Shown here piece after piece: positions 9,745-18,142 of a stretch of DNA of 64,000 bases. This DNA comes from an uncultured Bacteroidota bacterium (GTDB lineage: Bacteria > Bacteroidota > Bacteroidia > Chitinophagales > Chitinophagaceae). The notes under the pieces are model-generated. The model worked only from the letters and a program-made list of their open reading frames with translations, was not told the DNA's origin and ran no database searches. Where the stretch lies: the NCBI GenBank assembly GCA_903824665.1, contig CAIJXT010000024.1, positions 248,001-312,000 of the forward strand, in the 5' to 3' direction. Each line of letters begins with the position of its first letter. Position 1 is the first letter of the stretch. A program made the position numbers and the translations under genes.

Positions 9745-10572
9745 CTAAGACTCTGTTAAGCTTTTATAGAGTTCCAGTAAGGGGGTCACGTCTTCTTTCC
9801 ACCCTGTTTCATATTTCAAAACCCTTTTATAACGACTTGGCTTCAACTCGTCAGATACCTTCTTGTCTACCTTCTCCGATCCGTACACAATTACATCAGC
9901 GCTTTTACCAGCACCTATAGTCAGTGCATTGTTGGTACCGTCTTTAAACGGTTCCATATCCTTTTCTTTAATTTCGGCACTAATGATTGCCTTTTTCAGA
10001 AAATTAGGATTCAGCGACTCATTAAACTGGCTCGCCTGTGCAGTGTATATCACTTTAGAATATCCGAAAACCGGCTCCTTTTTGTAAGTAGTCTTCAGAT
10101 ACAGCGGCACCAATGAGGTCATCCAGCCATGGCAATGGATCACGTGGGGAGGCCAACCGAATTTCTTAACTGTTTCCAGCGCACTCTTGCAGAAGAAGAT
10201 CATGCGCTCACCATTGTCATCAAAGAAGTTGTCCTGATCATCTCTGAAGACTGCTTTGCGCTTGAAGTAGTCTTCATTGTCCATAAAATAAACCTGCAGA
10301 CGTGCATTGGGGAGCGAAGCTACCTTTATGATCAGTGGATAGTCGTCTTTATCGATGATAACGTTTATTCCGGATAGGCGAACAACCTCGTGCAAACGGT
10401 GTCTGCGCTCGTTTATTACTCCGAATCTCGGCATTATGACCCGTATTTCGAGGCCGGAATCAAACGTCTTGATCGCCAGTTTGTTGAGTATCTGTGCAAA
10501 ATCAGTAAACTCTGTGTAAGGAGAAAGTTCGTTGGCAATAATTAAAACACGTTTCTTTGTGTCTGCAGACAT
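9745..10572 (-). CDS. Short GT5-family glycogen/starch synthase-like protein
   Basis: 275 residues matching only the N-terminal (GT5) Rossmann half of glycogen synthases: VLIIANELSPYTEFTDFAQILNKLA, then IRVIMPRFGVINERRHRLHEV, and VIHCHGWMTSLVPLYLK near residue 145. Full-length GlgA is about 480 residues and has a second GT-B lobe that carries the ADP-glucose site; it is absent here, with no sign of frameshift or truncation. Catalysis as a normal glycogen synthase is doubtful. It heads the run to DUF4270 and glmS and is divergent from panC (105 bp apart). A perfect -7 element lies at 10616-10623. Role unknown; the neighbourhood suggests cell-envelope sugar supply. Confidence 0.85.
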   Translation of the reverse strand: MSADTKKRVLIIANELSPYTEFTDFAQILNKLAIKTFDSGLEIRVIMPRFGVINERRHRLHEVVRLSGINVIIDKDDYPLIIKVASLPNARLQVYFMDNEDYFKRKAVFRDDQDNFFDDNGERMIFFCKSALETVKKFGWPPHVIHCHGWMTSLVPLYLKTTYKKEPVFGYSKVIYTAQASQFNESLNPNFLKKAIISAEIKEKDMEPFKDGTNNALTIGAGKSADVIVYGSEKVDKKVSDELKPSRYKRVLKYETGWKEDVTPLLELYKSLTES

Positions 10573-10615
10573 GCTCAGAAATTGATTACTAGGTACAAAT
10601 AATAAAAACAGTCTG

Positions 10616-10623
10616 CAAAATTA
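10616..10623 (-). promoter_or_regulatory. -7 element TAATTTTG for the GT5-DUF4270-glmS run
   Basis: Exact TAnnTTTG match on the minus strand, 43 bp upstream of ATG 10572. No clear TTG at the usual -33 distance. Confidence 0.5.
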
Positions 10624-10645
10624 CGAAAATATTGAATTCCAACCG

Positions 10646-10653
10646 TAATTTGC
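10646..10653 (+). promoter_or_regulatory. Putative promoter element TAATTTGC for panC
   Basis: A one-base-shorter form (TA-n-TTTGC) of the Bacteroidota -7 element, 24 bp before the panC ATG. The same octamer precedes moaA at 11611. Confidence 0.35.
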
Positions 10654-10677
10654 ACCGGCAGCAGCTAAAATAGTTAT

Positions 10678-11529
10678 ATGGTCATCCTGAAAAAGGCCTC
10701 AGATATTGAAGAGTACATATATCAAAAACGTAACTCCGGTCGTAAAATCGGTTTTGTACCTACCATGGGCGCATTGCATGCAGGCCATATCTCACTTGTG
10801 CAGCGATGCAAGGCGGATGACATGATGTCGGTATGTAGTATCTTTCTAAACCCCACCCAATTTAATGACAAATCGGACCTGGCCAAATACCCGGTATCAA
10901 CCGACAAAGACATTGAATTGCTTTTAAATGCCGGTTGTGAAGTGTTGTTTTTGCCAGATGCCGATGAGGTATATCCGGGTGGATCTGAACTGGCTACAAC
11001 ATACGATTTCGGGTATCTGGAAACGTTGCTGGAAGGGGCTTCCCGACCGGGTCATTTCAAGGGCGTTGGTCAGGTAGTAGCCCGTCTGCTGTCGATTGTA
11101 CAACCGCACACCCTGTACCTGGGGCAGAAAGACTACCAGCAATGCCTCATCATCACCAGACTCACACAACTGACCGGAATGGACCAGATGAAAGTGGTGA
11201 TTTGCCCTACGATAAGGGAAGCTGATGGTCTTGCAATGAGCTCGCGAAACAGAAGACTTACTGAGACACAACGCACCAGAGCAGGGATTCTGTACCAATG
11301 CCTGGTGTCCATTCAGGCAAAAACAGAAGGTGGTGATTTTGCGGTGGTGCGCAAAGAATGCGAAGAACTCATGCAGGCCAAAGGAATTGCCCCAGAGTAT
11401 GTAGCCCTTGCAGATGCCCGCGACCTGAATCCGCTGGAAAACTATAACAAAACCATTCCTATGGTAGCCCTCATAGCAGCACGTGTTGGAGAGATAAGAC
11501 TCATCGACAATATATTAATAAATACCTAA
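10678..11529 (+). CDS. panC: Pantothenate synthetase
   Basis: 283 residues, normal for PanC, which joins pantoate and beta-alanine using ATP on the way to coenzyme A. The nucleotide-binding HIGH-type loop is visible as PTMGALHAGHISLV at residues ~28-41, followed by FLNPTQFN, GASRPGHFKGVGQVV, YLGQKDYQQ, and the KMSKS-like region AMSSRNRRL near residue 185. It is divergent from the GT5-glmS run. panB and panD are not nearby. coaE, the last enzyme of CoA synthesis, is also in this window (23158) but is not linked in an operon. Confidence 0.97.
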   Translation: MVILKKASDIEEYIYQKRNSGRKIGFVPTMGALHAGHISLVQRCKADDMMSVCSIFLNPTQFNDKSDLAKYPVSTDKDIELLLNAGCEVLFLPDADEVYPGGSELATTYDFGYLETLLEGASRPGHFKGVGQVVARLLSIVQPHTLYLGQKDYQQCLIITRLTQLTGMDQMKVVICPTIREADGLAMSSRNRRLTETQRTRAGILYQCLVSIQAKTEGGDFAVVRKECEELMQAKGIAPEYVALADARDLNPLENYNKTIPMVALIAARVGEIRLIDNILINT

Positions 11530-11610
11530 CCCATAACGGATGCGGGGAGAAAATTTAACACCTCGCTTTGTGAAAATGCAGGGCGCTCGGCTGTATTTGA
11601 GGAAAACCAC

Positions 11611-11618
11611 TAATTTGC
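11611..11618 (+). promoter_or_regulatory. Putative promoter element TAATTTGC for moaA
   Basis: The same TA-n-TTTGC octamer as upstream of panC, 42 bp before the GTG start. The spacing differs by one base from the standard TAnnTTTG element, so the call is tentative. Confidence 0.35.
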
Positions 11619-11660
11619 ACTATGCTGCATTACGCCGCATTTTTCTCTTAACCCATAACT

Positions 11661-12635
11661 GTGCTTAAAGACAACCACGGCAGAAACATCAACTATCTGA
11701 GGCTTGCGGTTACTGACCGCTGCAACCTGCGGTGTTTCTACTGCATGCCTGAGCATGGTATAGACTGGCTATCGCGCAGTGACCTGATGACGTATGAAGA
11801 GCTACTACGCGTCTGCTCCCTGCTGGTACAAAATGGCATCAGCAAAATCAGGATCACGGGTGGAGAACCATTTGTGCGCAAAGACATCATGTCGCTGCTC
11901 ACATCGCTATCTGCGCTGAACGGACTGCAGGAACTGACCATCACTACCAATGGCGTACTTACCGCTTCACATGTTAGCGACCTCCGGAAAATCGGCATAC
12001 GGTCTGTCAACCTTAGTATTGATACTTTGGATCGGGATCGTTTTTTCGCCATTACACGAAGGGACGAACTACCGGCCGTATTGCATACGATGGACGAACT
12101 GCTGCGGCATGGCATGGATGTAAAACTGAATGCAGTGGTAATGAACGGCAGAAACACAGACGATATCATTCCGCTGGTGGCGCTCACCAAAACGGTACCG
12201 GTGAGTGTGCGTTTTATTGAAGAAATGCCTTTCAACGGCAGCGGCACGATTCAGCAGGCACCAACATGGGATCACGTCAAAATACTCGAAACAATTCGTG
12301 ATGCATACCCCGACATCCGTAAAATTCCAGACCCACCCTACTCTACTTCTTACAATTACAGCATTCCAGGACATAGGGGATCCGTTGGTATTATAGCAGC
12401 CTATACACGGTCGTTCTGTGGGACGTGCAATCGAATCCGCATCACCCCGCAGGGTATGCTCAAAACCTGCCTGTATGACAATGGTGTACTCAACATCCGC
12501 GACCTGATGCGACAGGGAGTGGCTGATGCTGCGATTGTGACAGCGTTTGAACATGCTATCAATACCCGTGCCAGAGACGGTCATGAAGCAGAAAAGCATG
12601 CTGTTCATGAGTCAATGGCGGCTATTGGGGGGTGA
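11661..12635 (+). CDS. moaA: GTP 3',8-cyclase, molybdenum cofactor biosynthesis
   Basis: 324 residues, starting at GTG 11661 (MLKDNHGRNINYLRLAVTD); no ATG fits the family N-terminus. It is a radical SAM enzyme catalysing the first step of molybdopterin synthesis from GTP. The radical SAM cluster motif CNLRCFYC sits at ~residue 21, ITGGEPFVRKD follows, and the C-terminal cluster cysteines are in CGTCNRIR and LKTCLYD. The protein ends in the double glycine required in this family (AAIGG). No other molybdopterin genes (moaC, moaE, moeA) are in the window, so the gene stands alone here. It converges on the next gene with a 39-bp gap. Confidence 0.95.
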   Translation: MLKDNHGRNINYLRLAVTDRCNLRCFYCMPEHGIDWLSRSDLMTYEELLRVCSLLVQNGISKIRITGGEPFVRKDIMSLLTSLSALNGLQELTITTNGVLTASHVSDLRKIGIRSVNLSIDTLDRDRFFAITRRDELPAVLHTMDELLRHGMDVKLNAVVMNGRNTDDIIPLVALTKTVPVSVRFIEEMPFNGSGTIQQAPTWDHVKILETIRDAYPDIRKIPDPPYSTSYNYSIPGHRGSVGIIAAYTRSFCGTCNRIRITPQGMLKTCLYDNGVLNIRDLMRQGVADAAIVTAFEHAINTRARDGHEAEKHAVHESMAAIGG

Positions 12636-12674
12636 CCACAGTGGGGCACTTTCCAATGATCGAAAAAGGGACAA

Positions 12675-13622
12675 CTACATTCTACTGAGATTCCTGAGCA
12701 TATCGGTAGTCATAGCAGCAAGATCGAAACGAGGTTTCCAGTTCCAGTGCTCCCGTGCTGCAGTATCATCGATACTATCCGGCCAACCGTCTGCTATCTG
12801 TTGTCTGAAATCGGGTGCATAATCGATAGTAAACTCTGGTATGTGCACGCGTATTGAATCTGCTATTTCGCGCGGAGAAAAGCTCATTGCAGACAGGTTG
12901 TATGCCATGCGTGTTTTGATCTGATCTGCAGGTGCGTCCACAAGCTCGATGGTACCACGAATCGCATCGTCCATATACATCATGGGCAGGTAAGTATCCT
13001 CCTTAAGAAAACAGGTGTACTTTTTATGCTTTAGCGCCTCGTGGTATATCTCTACGGCATAGTCTGTAGTGCCGCCGCCCGGTGCTGACTTCCAGCTGAT
13101 AAGGCCCGGGTAACGAAGACTACGGACATCGAGACCCCAACGCTGATGATAGTACTGGCACCACAATTCACCTGCATATTTGCTGATACCGTATACCGTT
13201 CTTGGTTCAATAACTGTTTCCTGGGGTGTGTTTTGATGCGGTGTTGTAGACCCGAATACAGCAATGCTGCTGGGCCAGTAAATCTTTGACAGCTTCTCCT
13301 GCACACCAATGTCCAGCAGTTGCAGCAGCCCCTGCATGTTTATCTCCCAGGCACGCTTGGGTTCCTTCTCGCCCGTAGCCGAAAGCAGTGCTGCCAACAA
13401 GTATACCTGTGTGATACCTTCTTTTTTGATCAACTCCAGCGTGGCAGCAGCATCCATAGCATTGAGCATCGCATATGGACCGCTGTCTTTGAGCAGTGGA
13501 TGCGCCTCCCGGATATCGGTTGCTACTACGTTGTCTGCGCCATACGCATTGCGCAATGCCAGTGTAAGCTCTACACCTATCTGACCGCCTGCTCCTACTA
13601 TGAGTATTTTGTCTTTCTTCAT
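12675..13622 (-). CDS. L-threonine 3-dehydrogenase, extended-SDR (epimerase-like) type
   Basis: 315 residues from the ATG at 13622, just before the NAD-binding strand (MKKDKILIVGAGGQIG). A longer frame begins at 13709 but adds an unrelated hydrophobic leader. The Rossmann glycine motif GAGGQIG, the NMQGLLQLLDI segment, SSIAVFG and the catalytic YGISK (YxxxK) are present, with the family-typical LRYPGLIS and GGTTDYAVEIYHEAL. This matches the SDR-type TDH of Bacteroidota, which oxidises threonine to 2-amino-3-ketobutyrate with NAD+. A sugar-nucleotide epimerase is the alternative, but the PGGGTTDYAV stretch favours TDH. The partner lyase gene kbl is not nearby. Confidence 0.85.
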   Translation of the reverse strand: MKKDKILIVGAGGQIGVELTLALRNAYGADNVVATDIREAHPLLKDSGPYAMLNAMDAAATLELIKKEGITQVYLLAALLSATGEKEPKRAWEINMQGLLQLLDIGVQEKLSKIYWPSSIAVFGSTTPHQNTPQETVIEPRTVYGISKYAGELWCQYYHQRWGLDVRSLRYPGLISWKSAPGGGTTDYAVEIYHEALKHKKYTCFLKEDTYLPMMYMDDAIRGTIELVDAPADQIKTRMAYNLSAMSFSPREIADSIRVHIPEFTIDYAPDFRQQIADGWPDSIDDTAAREHWNWKPRFDLAAMTTDMLRNLSRM

Positions 13623-13728
13623 TTTCCCGTGTCGAAAGGCTAAAGTAGAAAGTAAAACGGGAAAAGTAAAAAGAAATAAGAAAAACCAGCTTTTATGGCC
13701 CGGCAACATAGTAGCATGCTCTTACTGA

Positions 13729-14166
13729 TCAGTCAAAATAATTGACCAGCGGTGGCCTTCTACGGTTCAGTACTGAAGCATCGATCATTTTTTCGATGCG
13801 CGGCCTGCCACCATCTCTCAGCGAGCCGTATGAAAATGAGTAGGAATAGGTTCGGCCGGCTACCATTCTCACTTTAAAGAACACCTCATCTGTCCGATCC
13901 ATTCGGATACTCATCAGGTATTCTCCGGCCGGCATCCAGCAGGAAATATACCTATTGGCACCCACCTTGCCTACAAACTGTCCATTTGCAAATACCTTTG
14001 TGCCTACGGCAAACCCGATGACCCCATCGCGGTAGATGACCAGATGTGCATCTTCATTGCTGACCCGTTTGGCGCTTTCGACCTGATAGGTGGTAAAGCA
14101 AGACGACAACAAACACATCATTGCTGCCAGTGTCATTAACTGATAAAAACGTGCAGTGGTACGCAT
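13729..14166 (-). CDS. Small lipoprotein, DUF2846-like
   Basis: 145 residues from ATG 14166 (MRTTARFYQL); an upstream TTG would add six residues. The N-terminus is a lipoprotein signal with lipobox LLSSC. The mature part carries HLVIYRDG, VFANGQFVGKV and WMPAGEYLMS, the pattern of DUF2846-type small envelope proteins (a beta domain with a carried PEGA-like turn). It ends 106 bp before the next gene's stop side in the same direction, but shares no obvious function with TDH. Role unknown. Confidence 0.65.
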   Translation of the reverse strand: MRTTARFYQLMTLAAMMCLLSSCFTTYQVESAKRVSNEDAHLVIYRDGVIGFAVGTKVFANGQFVGKVGANRYISCWMPAGEYLMSIRMDRTDEVFFKVRMVAGRTYSYSFSYGSLRDGGRPRIEKMIDASVLNRRRPPLVNYFD

Positions 14167-14342
14167 AGATTTAAATTGAATCAACTAACAATATTAACAA
14201 AAACAACAAAACGTAGCAAGCACTGAAGATAGTATGCGTGGACTGGTATTATTTTTTATAAGCCATGCGCCATACAGCCGGATTTATGTCCACCTTTCAC
14301 TTTTGGCATTTCGCTTTTCACTTTTGCCTTACTTTTACACCC

Positions 14343-15605
14343 ATGTATCCCGATTTTCAGTACTTGTTGCATGCGATTACCGGCATAGAAATGCCACAGT
14401 GGCTCAGTCTTTTCAAAACGTTCGGGTTCCTGGTTGCCCTGTCTTTTCTGGGTGCTGCATGGGCGATGGCCAGTGAGCTGAAAAGGAAAGCAAAACTGGG
14501 GCTATTGCATCCCGAACTGCAGACGATAGAAACCGGGCGGCCTGTGACCAAGGCAGAGCTGGCTGTGTCTGCGTTTACCGGCTTCCTGCTCGGGTTCAAG
14601 ATTGGTGGGTTGTTCGGCAATTTTGCCACCATTTCTCCTGACCCAATGGGCTATCTGTTTTCGGCTAATGGCAACTTGCTGGCGGGGCTGATAGCAGCCG
14701 CTGTGCTGGGCTATGCCAAGTATGCCGAGAAAAAGAAAGAACAGCTACCCGAGCCGCTGATCAAACAGATAAAAGTGTATCCACACGAGCTGATCACCGA
14801 AATTGTGGTGGTGGCTGCTGTAGCCGGCCTGGTAGGTGCCAAGGTGTTTAACGCCCTTGAAACCTGGGACGACTTCATTCAGGACCCGATCCGCAGCCTG
14901 ACCTCGTCCAGTGGACTGACCTTCCTCGGCGGGCTCATTATGGCTACTCTGGCATTCTACTTTTATGCCCGCAAACACAAAATCCCGTTCAAGCACCTTT
15001 GCGACTCGGCTGCACCTGCCATCATGCTGGCCTATGGTCTGGGCAGGCTGGGCTGCCACTTCTCAGGCGACGGCGACTGGGGTATCTATAACACCGCATA
15101 CCTGGCCAATCCGGACGGCACAATGCGTGCCGCCACCACCGCTGACACAGCATACGCACAGCACATGATCGGCGACACCCCGTCTGCACACTTCACGGCC
15201 CCGTCCTGGCTGCCTGACTGGCTGTATGGCATGGTGTATCCGCACAACGTAGGCCACGAAGGAATGCCTATTCAGGGCTGCGTGGGCGAATACTGCAATG
15301 TACTGCCGGTGAGCGTTTTCCCGACGCCCATATACGAGGCCATAACCTGTGTGCTGCTGTTCGCGTTTATGTGGGCGATGCGGTCACGGCTAAAAGGGTC
15401 TCTGAAGATGTTCGGTCTATACCTGATTCTGGCGGGTACAGAGCGGTTTCTGGTTGAGCTGGTGAGGGTGAACTATAAATACGACTGGGGCTTTATCCAT
15501 CCCAGCCAGGCCGAGATACTGTCCGTAATACTGGTCATAACAGGTTTATTCCTGCTGCTGGTGTACAAAGACAAAAATACGGGCATAGCAACGACACCAG
15601 TTTAG
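14343..15605 (+). CDS. lgt: Phosphatidylglycerol-prolipoprotein diacylglyceryl transferase
   Basis: 420 residues from ATG 14343 (MYPDFQYLL); the frame reaches back to 14265, but the family N-terminus fits the later start. It is an integral membrane enzyme that moves diacylglycerol from phosphatidylglycerol onto the lipobox cysteine of prolipoproteins, the first step of lipoprotein maturation. About seven hydrophobic segments are visible. The Lgt signature appears near residue 225 as LGRLGCHFSGDGDWG, and the C-terminal region has FPTPIYEA and ERFLVELVRVN. It is longer than the ~290-residue E. coli enzyme, as usual in this phylum, owing to insertions around residues 60-120 and 250-300. gpsA follows in the same direction; many exported lipoproteins in this window depend on it. 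Confidence 0.93.
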   Translation: MYPDFQYLLHAITGIEMPQWLSLFKTFGFLVALSFLGAAWAMASELKRKAKLGLLHPELQTIETGRPVTKAELAVSAFTGFLLGFKIGGLFGNFATISPDPMGYLFSANGNLLAGLIAAAVLGYAKYAEKKKEQLPEPLIKQIKVYPHELITEIVVVAAVAGLVGAKVFNALETWDDFIQDPIRSLTSSSGLTFLGGLIMATLAFYFYARKHKIPFKHLCDSAAPAIMLAYGLGRLGCHFSGDGDWGIYNTAYLANPDGTMRAATTADTAYAQHMIGDTPSAHFTAPSWLPDWLYGMVYPHNVGHEGMPIQGCVGEYCNVLPVSVFPTPIYEAITCVLLFAFMWAMRSRLKGSLKMFGLYLILAGTERFLVELVRVNYKYDWGFIHPSQAEILSVILVITGLFLLLVYKDKNTGIATTPV

Positions 15606-15717
15606 GGCTGCGCGTCAGCACCTGGGCCGTGCATCCCATATCTCTCTGACTACCCACCTACCCTACTTTATACATTATCGCTTATTTTTACGCTGTACAT
15701 ACAGAACGGAACAGAGC

Positions 15718-16728
15718 ATGACAGGACAAACTGGTATAATAGGTAACGGAAGCTGGGGTACTGCCCTTGCCAAGATCCTTACCGACAACGGGCACAACAT
15801 CCACTGGTGGGTGCGGAACGATGAGGCAATCAACTATCTGAAAACCCGCAACCACAATCCACACTATCTCACCTCTGTGCGTTTTTTGCCCGGCACGATC
15901 ATGCCCACCAAAGACCTGCCTGAAATGCTCAGCCAGTGCGACACGGTGATAGTAGCCGTTCCCTCGGCATATGCCCAGGGTGTGATCAGTGAAGTACCCG
16001 GAACGGTATGGCAGCAGAAAAATGTGGTTTCTGCGATCAAGGGTATTCTGCCCGACTGCAACCTGCTTCTGAATGACTATATGACCTCTGAGCTGGGGCT
16101 ACCTATTGAAAAATACGTTTCCATTACTGGTCCATGCCATGCTGAAGAGGTGGCCTCTGAGCGCCTGTCTTACCTGACCTTCTCCGGACTGAACGATGCA
16201 CTCACCAGCAGTGTAGCGGCAGCATTTGGCAACAGCTACATCAATACCTCCTGCAACCACGATATATGGGGTGCACAGTTTGCGGCAGTACTCAAGAACA
16301 TCTACGCAATAGGTGCCGGCATGGCCAATTCGCTGGACTATGGAGACAACTTCCTGAGTGTGTATGCTACCAACTGCTACCGTGAAATGTACCGGTTTCT
16401 GCAAAGCCATTTCGAGAAAGTACATCCGTCAAATACCCAACCTGATTTTCATACCAGTGCCTACCTCGGCGACCTGCTGGTGACCTGCTACTCACTACAC
16501 AGCCGCAACCGCACATTTGGGGCGATGATAGGCAAGGGGTACAGCGTAAAAGCAGCAATCCTTGAAATGAATATGGTGGCGGAGGGCTACTATGCCGCCA
16601 GGGGCATGCAGGCAGTATCGAAAGCCTACAATATTGAGATACCAATGGCGTCGCGGATATTTGAGATCCTCTGGGAGGGCGTACCCGCAGCGGAAAACTT
16701 CAAACATATAGAGCGCATGATGACGTGA
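15718..16728 (+). CDS. gpsA: Glycerol-3-phosphate dehydrogenase [NAD(P)+]
   Basis: 336 residues. It reduces dihydroxyacetone phosphate to sn-glycerol-3-phosphate for phospholipid synthesis. The N-terminal dinucleotide motif is GIIGNGSWGTALAK (residues ~6-19), with VVAVPSAY, VSAIKGI, SITGPCHAEEV and the catalytic lysine in LKNIYAIGAGM near residue 200. The C-terminal helical domain includes RNRTFGAMIGKG and the EMNMVAEGYYA stretch. It follows lgt by 112 bp on the same strand, a sensible pairing through phosphatidylglycerol supply. A weak promoter-like TATTTTTA at 15683 suggests it could also have its own start site. Confidence 0.96.
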   Translation: MTGQTGIIGNGSWGTALAKILTDNGHNIHWWVRNDEAINYLKTRNHNPHYLTSVRFLPGTIMPTKDLPEMLSQCDTVIVAVPSAYAQGVISEVPGTVWQQKNVVSAIKGILPDCNLLLNDYMTSELGLPIEKYVSITGPCHAEEVASERLSYLTFSGLNDALTSSVAAAFGNSYINTSCNHDIWGAQFAAVLKNIYAIGAGMANSLDYGDNFLSVYATNCYREMYRFLQSHFEKVHPSNTQPDFHTSAYLGDLLVTCYSLHSRNRTFGAMIGKGYSVKAAILEMNMVAEGYYAARGMQAVSKAYNIEIPMASRIFEILWEGVPAAENFKHIERMMT

Positions 16729-16815
16729 CCCACGCATGCGCTGCAACAAATGTGCTTTTGAGATAACGAAGCCCACCAATAAGGCAGGCTTCGCTAACGT
16801 TACTTCAGTATAGCA

Positions 16816-17226
16816 TTATACGAGTACAGCAGTCAATGTGATGTTGCAATTCAGCAATTTCGATATCGGGCAATTAGCCTTTGCATCTTCGGCACATGCC
16901 TGAAACTGCTCGGCAGAAATGCCTGGTACTGAAGCTGTAAGTGTGAGCTCGCTTGTTGTAACAGCTCCGTTGTCGAGTGTAATGTCGCAACGTGTCTCGA
17001 TCTTGTCTGGCGTGAAGCCAGCAGCGCCAAGCACGAATGACAACTTCATGGAAAAACAGCCTGCGTGAGCTGCAGCAATCAATTCTTCGGGGTTGGTACC
17101 AACACCCTCTTCAAAACGGCTTTTGAATGAATATTGTGCCTGATTGAGCGTTGTGCTCTGAGTAGACAAATTTCCGTTTCCTTCTTTTCCTGAGCCGTTC
17201 CATACGGCAGTTGCATTACGTTTCAT
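16816..17226 (-). CDS. OsmC/Ohr family peroxiredoxin
   Basis: 136 residues, typical of the small OsmC branch. The fold markers are ATAVWNGSGKEGNG, FEEGVGTNPEELIAAAHAGCF with the first reactive cysteine at ~residue 58, and the second cysteine in CPISKLL near residue 120. Such proteins reduce organic hydroperoxides through this cysteine pair, usually with lipoyl or thiol donors. Single gene with its own promoter at 17250-17257. Confidence 0.9.
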   Translation of the reverse strand: MKRNATAVWNGSGKEGNGNLSTQSTTLNQAQYSFKSRFEEGVGTNPEELIAAAHAGCFSMKLSFVLGAAGFTPDKIETRCDITLDNGAVTTSELTLTASVPGISAEQFQACAEDAKANCPISKLLNCNITLTAVLV

Positions 17227-17249
17227 GTATGTTTATTTTTTGTTCCATG

Positions 17250-17257
17250 CAAATATA
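17250..17257 (-). promoter_or_regulatory. -7 element TATATTTG for the OsmC gene
   Basis: Exact TAnnTTTG on the minus strand, 23 bp upstream of ATG 17226. Confidence 0.5.
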
Positions 17258-17344
17258 GCAATGCGGACGCCGTATAAAATCACATTCGAAAGATTAACAA
17301 AACAACAATACCCTATTGCAGCAACAAACACAACCATGGCGCAG

Positions 17345-18088
17345 CTACAATGAGGTAAGCCAGATGTTGCGGGTAGCCCATTTGCCCCAGTCTTTCAGGC
17401 TTTGCTGTATGGTCTCATAGAGTTCGCCTGATGATACCTTTTTTCCTTTGCCAGCCATTTCGAAATCCGCGTCTTTTACGGCTACCAGATCGACCCGGGT
17501 AGCTACCCAAGTGGTATGCAGGCGGGGTATGGCCAACTCGAGGATCATACCCGGCAGGCTGCCAAACATCTCGGGACCGGAACCAGGTGGAATTTCATCG
17601 GCATAGAACGCAACCACGTATACAGAGTCGCAGATGATGCCAACCGCCTTGCGGCACTTGTACCCTGCTATAGTACGGTATTCATTTTTGAGCCGCCAGT
17701 CCATAGTACGCATAGAGTCCTGTACCAGAAATTTCTGCTCGTACACCTGCTTTAATGCCTTTACCCTGCGGGTTGTGAGATCGGTGTAGACGATATTATC
17801 ATTAGCAGGATCGCTCCCCCCGAATCTGGGCGAGGGATCGCCCTCCCTGCCCGGTTTGTACAGGCTCCGGCTCTGATCGAATACCAGGTCAAAATAGGTA
17901 CTGTTGAACTTGGGTACCTGCGATTTGACACGCTCGTACCACGACTGATTATCATCGCCGAAATCCTTCATGCGTGCATGCACATGAATCTTTCGCTCGT
18001 ACTCTATCCTGCCCCGCAAAATGTACTGACCATGCACACCCGTAGCGGCGAACAATACTATGCAGATGGTGACAAAAAGGTATTTCAT
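17345..18088 (-). CDS. GLPGLI family exported protein
   Basis: 247 residues from ATG 18088, which gives a clean signal peptide (MKYLFVTICIVLFAATGVHG); a GTG at 18106 would add six charged residues. The family-defining GLPGLI stretch is seen as GSLPGMILEL near residue 185, preceded by VAFYADEIP and followed by a short beta-rich tail. Repeated tyrosine- and lysine-rich strands in the middle suggest a beta fold. GLPGLI proteins are found in Bacteroidota, often beside TonB-dependent-receptor-like genes, as here (36 bp after the stop side of the barrel gene's start-to-stop run). Function unknown; periplasmic or surface location is inferred from the signal peptide. Confidence 0.85.
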   Translation of the reverse strand: MKYLFVTICIVLFAATGVHGQYILRGRIEYERKIHVHARMKDFGDDNQSWYERVKSQVPKFNSTYFDLVFDQSRSLYKPGREGDPSPRFGGSDPANDNIVYTDLTTRRVKALKQVYEQKFLVQDSMRTMDWRLKNEYRTIAGYKCRKAVGIICDSVYVVAFYADEIPPGSGPEMFGSLPGMILELAIPRLHTTWVATRVDLVAVKDADFEMAGKGKKVSSGELYETIQQSLKDWGKWATRNIWLTSL

Positions 18089-18142
18089 GCGCTTACTTTT
18101 TTCCACGAATTCAAATAAATAATTGAACAGCTAGTTTCTACA

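Noticed and set aside
16767-16793. Weak hairpin (CGAAGCC/GGCTTCG) between gpsA and the OsmC gene
   Set aside because: The stem is only seven pairs with no T-run, so I did not call it a terminator.
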